The notes: generated from the letters alone by a model not told the origin. Numbered from the stretch's first letter, positions 1 to 7,158 are shown. The stretch is DNA of 28,769 nt from Chloroflexi bacterium UBA5189 (GCA_002413045.1 DHWF01000002.1:113024-141792); one strand, 5' to 3'. Translations and numbers: made by a program.

Positions 1-165
1 ACCCACAACATGCAGCAGGCCTCGCGGGTGAGCGACCGGACCGCCTTCTTCACGATGGGCGAGGACCGCGCGGGCTATCTGGTCGAGATGGGCGAGACGG
101 TCCGGATCTTCACGAACCCGAAGGAACAGCTGACCGAGGACTACATCTCGGGGAGGTTCGGTTGA
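1..165 (+). CDS. pstB: Phosphate ABC transporter ATP-binding protein PstB, C-terminal end (partial)
   Basis: The first 54 codons are the C-terminal tail of an ABC ATPase, opening with THNMQQASRVSDRTAFF. This is the H-loop region of PstB: the switch histidine followed by the conserved MQQA-R-SD-TAFF string. The tail ends EDYISGRFG, typical of PstB. In the family, PstB energises the PstCA permease for high-affinity phosphate import. The Walker motifs and the rest of the pst genes lie upstream of the window. The TGA stop (163-165) shares one base with the ATG of phoU, so the two are translationally coupled. Confidence 0.93.
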   Translation, partial: THNMQQASRVSDRTAFFTMGEDRAGYLVEMGETVRIFTNPKEQLTEDYISGRFG

Positions 166-872
166 TGGGCGAGTCGCACGAGCCATCGGTGACCATCCTC
201 CGCCCGGAGCTCACCCGTTCGCGGGCCGGGCTCGATCGCGAGGAGCGCGTCGTCAAGGACGAGATCCTGCGGATGGGCTCGCTGGTCGAGTCGCAGATTC
301 GCGACGCGCTGCGGGCGATGGTCGAGCGCGATTCGGCGCTCGCGAACCAGGTCATCGACGCCGACACGCGCGTCAACGACTTCCAGCGGGTGATCACCGA
401 TACGGTCGTCTCGGCGATCGCGACGCAGTCGCCGGTGGCGCGCGACCTGCGGTTCCTCATGGCGCTCGATCACGTGTCATTCGAGCTCGAGCGGATCGGC
501 GATCACGCCTCGGGCATCGCCAAGCAGGCGCGGCGTCTCGCCGAGGAGCCGGCGATCCGGGAGGTCCGCGACCTCGCGAGGATCGGCAACCTCGCGGCGG
601 ACCTCGTCCGCGGGGTCGTCTCGGCGCTGATCGACATCGACGATCGCCTGGCGCGCGAGGTCGCCGCGCGCGACGACGAGATCGACCATGGATACGCCAA
701 GGTGTTCACCGCCGTCATCGACCTGATGCGCACCGATCCACGGACCGTCGAGCAGGGCACTCGGGTGATCCTGGCCGCTCACTGGGTGGAGCGGATCGGC
801 GACCGGGTGACCAACGTCGCCGAGGACGTCGTCTATCTCGCGACGGGCAAGATCGAGGATCTCAACCCATGA
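165..872 (+). CDS. phoU: Phosphate signalling protein PhoU
   Basis: A 235-residue protein, the usual length for PhoU, built of two three-helix-bundle repeats. Each repeat has the family metal-site pattern: ELERIGDHASGIAK around residues 107-120 and VERIGDRVTNVAEDVVY near residue 205 onward. PhoU is a peripheral protein that restrains Pst uptake and PhoR kinase signalling when phosphate is plentiful. The ATG at 165 is preferred over the in-frame TTG at 162 because GGGAGG (151-156) sits 8 bases upstream and because it overlaps the pstB stop in the TGATG manner. The stop overlaps the next gene as ATGA. The first 25 residues, before the helical bundle, are poorly conserved. Confidence 0.95.
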   Translation: MGESHEPSVTILRPELTRSRAGLDREERVVKDEILRMGSLVESQIRDALRAMVERDSALANQVIDADTRVNDFQRVITDTVVSAIATQSPVARDLRFLMALDHVSFELERIGDHASGIAKQARRLAEEPAIREVRDLARIGNLAADLVRGVVSALIDIDDRLAREVAARDDEIDHGYAKVFTAVIDLMRTDPRTVEQGTRVILAAHWVERIGDRVTNVAEDVVYLATGKIEDLNP

Positions 873-1318
873 CAGTCGCGAGCGCCCGGAAGATCCGGGT
901 GATCTTCGTGTGCACGGGCAACTCGGCCCGAAGCCAGATGGCGGAGGCCCTGCTCCGGCACGACGCCGGCGACCGGTTCGACGTCGTTAGCGCGGGCGTC
1001 AGCCCGCGGGCGGTGCATCCGATGACGATCGCGGCGCTTGCGGCGGTCGGGATCGATATCAGCGATGCCAAGTCGAAGCCGGTCGGGGCGTTCCTCGGCA
1101 GGCGGTTCGACTACGTGATCACGCTGTGCGACCGGGCGCGCGTGACCTGCCCGGTCTTTCCGGGTGGTTCCGAGCTGCTCCACTGGGGCCTCGACGACCC
1201 GACTGAGGTCGAGGGCGGCGACGCCGTGCGCCGCGCCGCGTTCGACCGTACGCTGAAAGAGATCTCGGGGCGGCTGCATGCATTTATTCCGCTGGCCGCT
1301 GCCAAGGTCAGCGCATGA
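869..1318 (+). CDS. arsC: Arsenate reductase / low-molecular-weight phosphatase family protein (thioredoxin-coupled ArsC type)
   Basis: A 149-residue protein with the LMW-phosphatase P-loop CTGNSARSQMAE (nucleophile Cys15). The later cysteine pair, Cys87 and Cys94 in CDRARVTCPVFPG, marks thioredoxin-coupled arsenate reductases, which pass a disulfide through three cysteines. LDDP near residue 109 is also a family feature. It would reduce arsenate to arsenite in the cytosol. It lies inside the pst-phoU unit, overlapping phoU and the SixA-like gene by ATGA at both ends, rather than in the ars locus downstream. A role as a protein tyrosine phosphatase is possible, but three well-placed cysteines favour arsenate reductase. 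Confidence 0.85.
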   Translation: MTVASARKIRVIFVCTGNSARSQMAEALLRHDAGDRFDVVSAGVSPRAVHPMTIAALAAVGIDISDAKSKPVGAFLGRRFDYVITLCDRARVTCPVFPGGSELLHWGLDDPTEVEGGDAVRRAAFDRTLKEISGRLHAFIPLAAAKVSA

Positions 1319-2034
1319 GCGACGAGGTACCCACCGAGCCGATGGACGACCAGACGCACGCCGACAACGAGCCCCCGATGGAGACGCCGGCCGATCCGGC
1401 GGCCAGCGAACCGGCCGCGACCGAGCCCGCGGGGGACCCATCGCCGTTCACGGATGCCGAGCCCGACGTCGTGGCCGAGCCCGCGACGGTGCCTGCCGCC
1501 GAGTCAGCGGCCGAGCCCGAGGCTGCGCCCAGCGAGCCAGCCGCGACCATGCCGCTGGAGCTCTACTTCCTCCGCCACGGGGACGCCGGCGACCCGATGA
1601 CGTGGACGGGCGACGACGCGGATCGTCCGTTGTCCAAGAAGGGTCGCCGACAGTCGAAGAACATCATGCGGTTGCTCGACGACCTGCATCTGCGCGTGGA
1701 CGCGGTCCTGACGTCACCGAAGCTCCGAGCCGCCGACACGGCGAAGATCGTTGCGAAGGCCCTCGGCAAGAAGGCCCACGCCGACGATCGCCTCGGCATC
1801 GACTTCGGCGAGGCCGCGCTGGCCGGCCTGCTGGCCGAATGGGGTCCCAGCGTCCACCGCGTCGTCCTCGTCGGCCACGATCCCGACTTCAGCCACCTGG
1901 TCTCGTGGCTCGCCGGCACGTCGATCACGATGCGCAAGGGCGCCCTGGCCCGGCTCGACCTCGCCGACCGGACGGTCGGCGCAGGCCACGGGTCACTGCG
2001 CTGGCTGCTGCCCCCGGACGCCGTCGCCGACTGA
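1315..2034 (+). CDS. sixA: SixA-like histidine phosphatase with a long acidic, Pro/Ala-rich N-terminal extension
   Basis: Residues about 80-235 form a compact histidine-phosphatase domain: LELYFLRHGDAG (catalytic His88 in RHG), LTSPKLRAADTAKIV, and LVGHDPDFSHLV with the second catalytic histidine at 188. The short domain and these strings match SixA, which removes phosphate from phosphohistidine. Residues 1-78 are low-complexity, rich in Pro, Ala, Glu and Asp, and probably disordered. An internal ATG at 1549 would give just the domain, but no ribosome-binding site precedes it, and the start at 1315 overlaps the arsC stop as ATGA. The 3' end overlaps arsR on the opposite strand by 42 bases. 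Its target in this phosphate-linked operon is unknown. Confidence 0.82.
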   Translation: MSDEVPTEPMDDQTHADNEPPMETPADPAASEPAATEPAGDPSPFTDAEPDVVAEPATVPAAESAAEPEAAPSEPAATMPLELYFLRHGDAGDPMTWTGDDADRPLSKKGRRQSKNIMRLLDDLHLRVDAVLTSPKLRAADTAKIVAKALGKKAHADDRLGIDFGEAALAGLLAEWGPSVHRVVLVGHDPDFSHLVSWLAGTSITMRKGALARLDLADRTVGAGHGSLRWLLPPDAVAD

Positions 2035-2367
2035 TCGATCTCCGGCTCGGCCGCGCGAGCCGAGCGCCGCGACCTGGATCACCGCCCCGCCGGGAACGAG
2101 CGATTGGGCGATGCCGCCGAGGCGCTCCACGAGGTTCGGCGCGATCTTGTAGAAGACCCAGTTCCCGCGCCGCTCCGACACGACCGCGCCCGCGTCGCGC
2201 AGCACCTTCAAATGGTGCGAGACGGTTGGCTGCGAGACGTTGCAGCAGTCGGTGAAGTCGCAGGCACACACCTCCGGCGCGCCGGCGAGCTCGCGCAGGA
2301 TCTCCATCCGACTCGGATCGGCGAGCGCGGCGAGGAGCTGGATGTCGGGATCGGTGGACTTGACCAT
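1993..2367 (-). CDS. arsR: ArsR-family arsenic-responsive repressor
   Basis: A 124-residue winged-helix protein of the ArsR/SmtB family. The recognition helix is SQPTVSHHLKVLRDAGAV (residues 45-62), followed by the wing ERRGNWVFYKI. Just before the helix are Cys34 and Cys36 (CACD), then Cys41 and Cys42. This resembles the CxCxxC As(III)-binding cluster in the DNA-binding helix of plasmid R773 ArsR, so arsenite should release it from DNA. The gene diverges from arsM and its start lies at the edge of an operator array. A TACCAT box (2374-2379) is 6 bases from the ATG, so the message may be leaderless. The last 30 or so residues run beyond the usual domain, antisense through the end of the SixA-like gene. 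Confidence 0.92.
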   Translation of the reverse strand: MVKSTDPDIQLLAALADPSRMEILRELAGAPEVCACDFTDCCNVSQPTVSHHLKVLRDAGAVVSERRGNWVFYKIAPNLVERLGGIAQSLVPGGAVIQVAALGSRGRAGDRSVGDGVRGQQPAQ

Positions 2368-2373
2368 GGGCGC

Positions 2374-2441
2374 ATGGTATCGATGCACATCGATATTGAC
2401 AAGAATCGATATGGAGGCGATATTGACGCCCGTCGATATCA
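2374..2441. promoter_or_regulatory. Divergent arsR/arsM promoters with an ArsR-type operator array
   Basis: Seen directly: an 8-bp-arm dyad, TATCGATG-CA-CATCGATA, at 2378-2395, then related half-sites ATCGATAT (2405-2412), CGATATTGAC (2418-2427) and TCGATATC (2433-2440). Toward arsM, TTGACA (2396-2401) and GATATT (2419-2424) are 17 bases apart. Toward arsR, TTGTCA (minus strand of 2397-2402) and TACCAT (2374-2379) are also 17 apart. The dyad covers the arsR -10 and spacer, and the other sites cover the arsM promoter, so one repressor could shut both. That ArsR binds here is inferred from position and AT-rich dyad form. Confidence 0.75.
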
Positions 2442-2466
2442 CCCGAGCCGCCAGGAGCGAACCGTC

Positions 2467-3297
2467 ATGACCGACCAGGCCCTTCAGCTCAACGAGATCC
2501 AGCAAGTCGTTCGGGACCGGTACGCCGTGGCTGCAATCGCGGCGGCGACCGCCCAGACCGTTTCCGACATCGTCCACGCCGCGCCCGAGGCGACCGCGGC
2601 GACCTGTTGCGACGACGGCTGCTGCACCGACGCATCCGCCACGTACGGGCTCGAGCTGTACGACGCCGCCGAGCGCGCGGGCCTGCCGAACGCCGCGCTC
2701 CTTGCCTCCCTCGGGTGCGGCAACCCGATCGCCGTTGCCGAGCTCCGCGAAGGCGAGACCGTCCTCGACCTCGGGTCCGGGGGCGGGATCGACGTCCTCC
2801 TGTCCGCGCGCCGCGTCGGCCCGACGGGCCGGGCAATCGGCGTCGACATGACCGACGAGATGCTCAGCCTCGCCCGGCGCAACGCCGCCGAGGCGGGCGC
2901 AGCCAACGTCGAGTTCCGGAAGGGCACCATCGAAGCCCTCCCGCTCGACGATGCCAGCGTCGATGTCGTCATCAGCAACTGCGTCATCAACCTCGCGTCC
3001 GACAAGGCGGCAGTGTTCGCGGAGATCGCACGCGTCCTCAAGCCGGGTGGGCGGGTCGGCGTGAGCGACGTTGTCGCCGACGACCTCCTGACGCCCGAGC
3101 AGAGAGCCGAGCGCGGCTCCTACGTTGGGTGCATCGCCGGCGCCCTTTCGTTCCGCGAGATGCGCGAAGGGCTCCGAGGCGTTGGGCTGACCGACGTCGA
3201 GGTGGTCCCGACCCACCAGATCCACGACGGCATGCACTCGGCAATCATCCGCGCGACGAAGCCATCCGCGCCGCCATCGGTAGACTCGCTGGCGTGA
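2467..3297 (+). CDS. arsM: Arsenite S-adenosylmethionine methyltransferase ArsM
   Basis: A 276-residue class I SAM-dependent methyltransferase. The SAM loop is LDLGSGGGIDVLLSA (residues 100-114). Three cysteines typical of ArsM are present: Cys84 in GCGNP, Cys172 in NCVINL and Cys222 in GCIAGA. These three form the As(III) site in characterised ArsM enzymes. The N-terminal part also has a CCDDGCC cluster (47-53). The enzyme methylates arsenite to mono-, di- and volatile trimethyl arsenicals in the cytosol. AGGAG (2453-2457) lies 9 bases before the ATG. It leads a two-gene operon under the divergent ars promoter, and its stop overlaps the arsC start as GTGA. Confidence 0.95.
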   Translation: MTDQALQLNEIQQVVRDRYAVAAIAAATAQTVSDIVHAAPEATAATCCDDGCCTDASATYGLELYDAAERAGLPNAALLASLGCGNPIAVAELREGETVLDLGSGGGIDVLLSARRVGPTGRAIGVDMTDEMLSLARRNAAEAGAANVEFRKGTIEALPLDDASVDVVISNCVINLASDKAAVFAEIARVLKPGGRVGVSDVVADDLLTPEQRAERGSYVGCIAGALSFREMREGLRGVGLTDVEVVPTHQIHDGMHSAIIRATKPSAPPSVDSLA

Positions 3298-3707
3298 CCC
3301 GGGTCCTGTTCCTGTGCGTGCACAACAGCGCACGCTCCCAGATGGCCGAGGGCATGCTCCGGGCCTGGGGCGGCGACCGATACGAGGCGGCGAGCGCCGG
3401 CTCCGTCGCGTCCGAGGTGCGCCCGCTGGCGATTCGGGCAATGGCCGAGATTGGGATCGACATCTCCGGCCAGACCAGCAAGACGAGCAATGCGTTCGCC
3501 GGTCAGCACTTCGACTACGCGATCACGGTCTGCGACGACTCCCGGGAGGCGTGCCCAGTCTTCCCCGGCGCCACGACACAGCTGCACTGGTCGTTCGACG
3601 ATCCGTCCGCCGCGATCGGCACGGAGGACGAGCGACTCGCGGTATTCAGGCGGGTTCGTGACGAGATCGGGGCGCGAATCCGCTCGGAGCTCCTCGAGGC
3701 AGGCTGA
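3294..3707 (+). CDS. arsC: Arsenate reductase, thioredoxin-coupled
   Basis: A 137-residue protein close in length to staphylococcal ArsC. It has CVHNSARSQMAEG (nucleophile Cys8), then Cys80 and Cys87 in VCDDSREACPVFPG, and FDDPS near residue 101: the three-cysteine relay of thioredoxin-linked arsenate reductases. The GTG start overlaps the arsM stop (GTGA). A TAGACT hexamer 7 bases upstream may allow separate leaderless expression, but it lies inside arsM codons and may be chance. Together with ArsM it would turn arsenate into methylated arsenic; no arsenite pump gene is next to it. The stop lies 3 bases from the convergent phosphodiesterase gene. It is a second, distinct copy of the enzyme at 869-1318. 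Confidence 0.92.
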   Translation: MTRVLFLCVHNSARSQMAEGMLRAWGGDRYEAASAGSVASEVRPLAIRAMAEIGIDISGQTSKTSNAFAGQHFDYAITVCDDSREACPVFPGATTQLHWSFDDPSAAIGTEDERLAVFRRVRDEIGARIRSELLEAG

Positions 3708-3710
3708 CCG

Positions 3711-4388
3711 TCAGCCGACGAGGGCGTCGGCTTCCACGCAGACGGCGATGAGCCCGAGCTCGACGAACCGCGCGTAGACGGCCGGGTCGCGGACCGTCCA
3801 CGAGGCGACGTTCAGGCCGGCATCGGCGGCCCTGGCAACACTGTCGGCGTCGACTGCATGCCACTCCGCGGCCACGGCCACGCAGCCGAGCTCGACCGCG
3901 AGCTCGATCGTCCGCGAGGAGAGGTCGTAGGCGTTGAGCCAGCGCGGCCAGGTCGGTCGCTGGGGCGCCAGCCATCGAAGGATCTCGGGATCGAACGAGG
4001 ACAGCACCGCATTCCGGAGCATCGGCGTGCCGTCGTCATCGATGCGGCCGCGCTCGAGCTCGAGGACGTCGATCGCGCGCTGGACCGGTTCCTTCAGCTC
4101 GACGTCCAGGAACGGATCGCAGCCGACCGCCTGGAGCACCTCGCCGAGGGCCGGGATAGCGTGCGTCGCGAGCTCCGCGGCGGTCAGCGTCACGCACGCC
4201 GCAGGGACGCGCTGGACCCGGGCGAGCGTCGCGTCATGCAGCAGGACCGGGGCGCCGTCGGCGGATGACCGGATGTCGAACTCGAGCCCGTCGCAGCCTG
4301 GGATCGCGGCGGCGGCCTGCATCGCGGCGAGGGAGTTCTCCGGCGCCTCGCGCCAGTCGCCGCGATGGGCCAGGCGCAGCGTCGGCAC
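3711..4388 (-). CDS. Glycerophosphodiester phosphodiesterase family protein
   Basis: A 225-residue TIM-barrel phosphodiesterase. The family residues are present: LAHRGDWREAPENSL (His8, Arg9), GLEFDIRSSADG (Glu36, Asp38), LLHDATL (His51) and DVELKEP (Glu97, Lys99). A WTVRD string lies near the C-terminus. Such enzymes hydrolyse glycerophosphodiesters to an alcohol and glycerol 3-phosphate, feeding lipid-derived phosphate into the cell. No signal peptide is seen, so it should be cytosolic like UgpQ. The GTG start at 4388 is 2 bases after the stop of the preceding gene, so it belongs to the PhoR-like kinase operon. That context supports phosphate scavenging. Confidence 0.9.
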   Translation of the reverse strand: MPTLRLAHRGDWREAPENSLAAMQAAAAIPGCDGLEFDIRSSADGAPVLLHDATLARVQRVPAACVTLTAAELATHAIPALGEVLQAVGCDPFLDVELKEPVQRAIDVLELERGRIDDDGTPMLRNAVLSSFDPEILRWLAPQRPTWPRWLNAYDLSSRTIELAVELGCVAVAAEWHAVDADSVARAADAGLNVASWTVRDPAVYARFVELGLIAVCVEADALVG

Positions 4389-4390
4389 CG

Positions 4391-5155
4391 TCAGGCGCCA
4401 AGCCGGATGCGCGCAGACAGCCCGAGATGGTCTGACGGATACAGGGTCGGGTCGCCGACGGCCGGCCGGTCGAAGGCCAGCCGGCATGACTCGACCTTGA
4501 TCGAGCCGCGGAGCCAGATGTAGTCGAGGCAGCCCGGTTCGCCATCGACATCCATGCCAGGCGCCTGGATGCCCGACGGCCAGGTCACCGCGGGCTCCGC
4601 CCCGTTCGCCTCGGCGTAGGCGGAGCGGAATCCGGCGTCGCGCATGACCCGATAGGCGGGCTCGCTGGGCTCGGCATTGAAGTCCCCGACGACGACCAGC
4701 GCGCCGCCCACGGGCGCCAGCCACGCGGCCAGCGCGCGCGCCTGCTCCTCCCGCGCTGCCTCATCGGGGACCAGGTGATGCAGGTGGGTCACGACGAAAT
4801 CGAGGCCGGCGCCACTCGGGAGCGAGACGGGGATGCGGAGCGCCGAGCGGCTCGCGCCGAGGTCGAGGCGGTCGCCCTCCCCGAGCTCGAGCGGCTCCCG
4901 GCCGAGGACCGCGTTGCCGTACTCCGGCCTGCCCGCCCAGCCGCGCCGGGATGCGTATCGGCCCTCCCCCGCCGCCCCGAGCAGCCGATCCTGGCCGACC
5001 GCGAACACGCACTCCTGGAGCCCGAGCAGGTCCGGCTGGAGCGCGGCCATGTCCGAAAGCAGCAGCGGCAGCCGCTCCGGCCAGCGATCGGCGATGTTCC
5101 GGATGTTCAGCGTCGCGACATGCAGGGGCGCGCGCGCCATCGCCGACTCAGCCAC
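4391..5155 (-). CDS. Endonuclease/exonuclease/phosphatase-fold hydrolase
   Basis: A 254-residue DNase I-like phosphodiesterase. Motifs run in family order: VATLNIRN (Asn17), GLQECVF (Glu48), THLHHL (His124), VVVGDFNAEPS (Asp158, Asn160), CLDYIWLRG (Asp211) and YPSDHLGLSARI (catalytic Asp242-His243). These make a divalent-metal phosphoester hydrolase; the substrate (nucleic acid, sphingomyelin, inositol phosphate) cannot be read from the sequence. There is no signal peptide. A GTG at 5155 overlaps the upstream kinase stop by 8 bases; an ATG at 5140 is an equally possible start that keeps the whole domain. It sits between a PhoR-like kinase and a glycerophosphodiesterase, which suggests phosphate recovery. 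Confidence 0.88.
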   Translation of the reverse strand: MAESAMARAPLHVATLNIRNIADRWPERLPLLLSDMAALQPDLLGLQECVFAVGQDRLLGAAGEGRYASRRGWAGRPEYGNAVLGREPLELGEGDRLDLGASRSALRIPVSLPSGAGLDFVVTHLHHLVPDEAAREEQARALAAWLAPVGGALVVVGDFNAEPSEPAYRVMRDAGFRSAYAEANGAEPAVTWPSGIQAPGMDVDGEPGCLDYIWLRGSIKVESCRLAFDRPAVGDPTLYPSDHLGLSARIRLGA

Positions 5156-6488
5156 GTGCCGCCGCCGCAGGCGCGTCGGAGACCGGGATCGTGAACCGGA
5201 ACGCGGCGCCGCTGCCCTCCTCCGACTCGACCTGGATCACGCCCCCGTGGCCCTCGACGATGTGGCGCGCGATGGCCAGGCCGAGACCCGTGCCGCCGCC
5301 GGCGGTGCGCGTTCGATCGGCCTTGTAGAACCGCTCGAAGATGCGCGCCTGGTCGGCAGGCGAGATGCCGGGGCCGTCGTCTCGAACCGTAGCGACGAGC
5401 ATCTCCTTCACGGCGGAGCGCGGCCTGGCAGCCGTCGGTCGAACGGCCTCGGGCTGGCGCGCCACGCCGATCCTGACCTCGCTGCCGGACGGGCTGAACT
5501 TCACGGCGTTGTGGACGAGGTTCGCGAACACCTGCGCGAGCCGCGCCGCCTCGCCGCGCACGGGCGGCAGCCCAGGCGCGACGTCGACCACGAGGGTCAC
5601 GCCCTGGCGCTCCGCGAACGGCCGCAGTCGCTCGGTGGACTCGGTCGCGATCCGCCCGAGATCGACGTCGTCCAGGTGGAGCTGGCGGCCGCCGCTCTCG
5701 ATGCGAGCAAGGTCTAGGAGCTCGGCAACCATCTGGGCAATGTTGCCGGTTTCGACCTCCAGCTTGCCGATCCGTTCGCGCATCTTCACCGGGACCGGAG
5801 CGCCGGCTGCCTGAGCGCCCTCGGCATCCCGCCCAAGCGATTCCACGAGCAGGCCGATCGTCGTGATCGGCGTTCGCAGCTCGTGCGACAAGTTGTCGAT
5901 GAACTCGGCGCGGATGCGCTGCAGGCGGCGCAGCTCGGCGACGTCCTCGAACACCAGCCAGACGCCGAGGATCGGCGATCGTCGGGCCCGGACCACGAGG
6001 GTGGTTCCGGCGGCCTCGGCCACTTCGGCGAGCGTCACCTCGCCGCTGGACCAGCCGGCCTCGCGCGCGCCACGCGCGATCGCCTCGATCCGATGGTCCC
6101 CAAGCGCTTCGATCGCCGTCCGTCCGAGCATCGTGCCGGGCTCCCGGCGGAGGAACACGTGCGCCGCCGTATTGGCGATCTCGACGCGCAGCTCATCGCT
6201 GAGGCGAACGATGCCCACGCCGACGAGATCCGCCAGGTAGCCGAGGTCGCGCAGCCGCTGCTCGAGGGCGAACTCTGCTCCTTCGGCGCGCCGGCGGAGC
6301 CTGCGCAGGCGATCCGCCAGGTCATCGTCCGCCGGCGACGTGCCGACGGCGCCGCCGCCCGCAGCCTCAGCCTCGCGGAGCGCGTCGTCGATGTCCTCGA
6401 TCGTCCGCCCGCGGGAGAGCGCGATCGCGAGCGCCACCGCGAGCGCGACGGCCTGGATGGCGATGAAGGCGATGACGATGCCGTCCAC
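5148..6488 (-). CDS. phoR: PhoR-like sensor histidine kinase with PAS domain
   Basis: A 446-residue kinase. One N-terminal membrane helix (residues 4-24) is followed by a charged helical stretch (30-80), a PAS-like domain (about 82-185), then HisKA with FIDNLSHELRTPITT (phospho-acceptor His202). The ATPase domain has the N box NLVHNAVKFSP (323-333), DDGPGIS (370-376), ERFYKADR, and the G2 box GGTGLGLAIARH. One membrane helix plus PAS and this H box match PhoR of Gram-positive and related bacteria, which senses phosphate through Pst and PhoU. Start codon is GTG. Its likely partner regulator lies 4.6 kb away at 11118-11807. It leads an operon with two phosphoester hydrolases. A related kinase with a different input remains possible. 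Confidence 0.88.
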   Translation of the reverse strand: MDGIVIAFIAIQAVALAVALAIALSRGRTIEDIDDALREAEAAGGGAVGTSPADDDLADRLRRLRRRAEGAEFALEQRLRDLGYLADLVGVGIVRLSDELRVEIANTAAHVFLRREPGTMLGRTAIEALGDHRIEAIARGAREAGWSSGEVTLAEVAEAAGTTLVVRARRSPILGVWLVFEDVAELRRLQRIRAEFIDNLSHELRTPITTIGLLVESLGRDAEGAQAAGAPVPVKMRERIGKLEVETGNIAQMVAELLDLARIESGGRQLHLDDVDLGRIATESTERLRPFAERQGVTLVVDVAPGLPPVRGEAARLAQVFANLVHNAVKFSPSGSEVRIGVARQPEAVRPTAARPRSAVKEMLVATVRDDGPGISPADQARIFERFYKADRTRTAGGGTGLGLAIARHIVEGHGGVIQVESEEGSGAAFRFTIPVSDAPAAAARG

Positions 6489-6528
6489 GACGGCGAGGAT
6501 CGCACAGTCGCGGGCGTCCGGCGGGCGC

Positions 6529-6534
6529 TACGCT
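6529..6534 (+). promoter_or_regulatory. Putative leaderless-promoter -10 box (TACGCT) of the DUF47 gene
   Basis: TACGCT ends 6 bases before the GTG at 6541, with no Shine-Dalgarno sequence between. The same hexamer at the same spacing precedes the asparaginase and J-domain genes. On the other strand a weaker GATCCT (6496-6501) lies 7 bases from the kinase GTG. No clear -35 element is visible. Confidence 0.5.
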
Positions 6535-6540
6535 TGCCCC

Positions 6541-7158
6541 GTGAGGCTGCGCCTGATCCCGCGCGAGGAGCGCTTCTTCGACATGTTCGTCGAAGACGTT
6601 TCGAATGTGCTCGGCGCGGCCCGCCTGTTCGAGGCGATGCTGCGCTCGTATGACGCCCCCGAGGAGCGCGCCCGGGAGATCCGCGATGCGGAGCACCGCG
6701 GCGACGAGCTGAGCCACGAGATCGGCCGGCGGCTCGAGTCGACCTTCGTCACCCCGTTCGACCGCGAAGACATCCACGCGCTCATCAGTGCGCTCGACGA
6801 CGTCATCGACTTCATCGAGGAGTCGGCGGATACGTTCATCCTGTACCGGATCGAGGCCCCGACGGCGGTCGCGGTCCAGCAGGCCGCGATCATCGTCAAG
6901 CAGTGCGAGCAGCTGCTCGAGGCGCTCACCAACCTGCGCGGGTTCAAGGGTCTCGAGCAGTATTGGATCGAGGTCCACCGCCTCGAGAACGAGGGCGACC
7001 AGCTCGCCAGGAAGGCCATCGCGGATCTCTTTTCCGGTGGCGGTCACCCGCTCGAGGTGATCAAGTGGAAGGAGATCTACAGCCTCCTCGAGCAGACCAT
7101 CGACAAGGCCGAGGACGTCGCGAACATCATCGAGCGGATCACGATCAAGCACGCGTAG
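6541..7158 (+). CDS. PhoU-like DUF47 family protein
   Basis: A 205-residue all-helical protein of the DUF47/PhoU-like family, seen in RLIPREERFFDMFVEDVSN at the start, the ALDDVIDFIEESAD region in the middle, and WKEIYSLLEQTIDKAEDVAN near the end. Members usually sit beside low-affinity PiT phosphate permeases and are thought to modulate them. Here the pit gene is 2.5 kb downstream, separated by an unknown gene and by proS on the other strand. The gene diverges from the PhoR-like kinase. The GTG start is chosen because conserved sequence begins at once and a TACGCT box lies 6 bases upstream. Confidence 0.9.
   Translation: MRLRLIPREERFFDMFVEDVSNVLGAARLFEAMLRSYDAPEERAREIRDAEHRGDELSHEIGRRLESTFVTPFDREDIHALISALDDVIDFIEESADTFILYRIEAPTAVAVQQAAIIVKQCEQLLEALTNLRGFKGLEQYWIEVHRLENEGDQLARKAIADLFSGGGHPLEVIKWKEIYSLLEQTIDKAEDVANIIERITIKHA

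Noticed and set aside
1278..2255. A 325-codon plus-strand frame across the SixA-like gene and arsR
   Set aside because: Extremely Arg-rich, alternate frame of a gene with RHG and VGHD motifs; no independent start signal.
3281..3286. TAGACT 7 bases before the second arsC start as a separate promoter
   Set aside because: It lies within arsM codons and arsC is already coupled to arsM by GTGA. The match may be chance, so it is not listed as a feature.
2368..3441. A long minus-strand N-terminal extension of ArsR opposite arsM
   Set aside because: It covers the promoter dyads and arsM in antisense. ArsR proteins start at the ATG at 2367.
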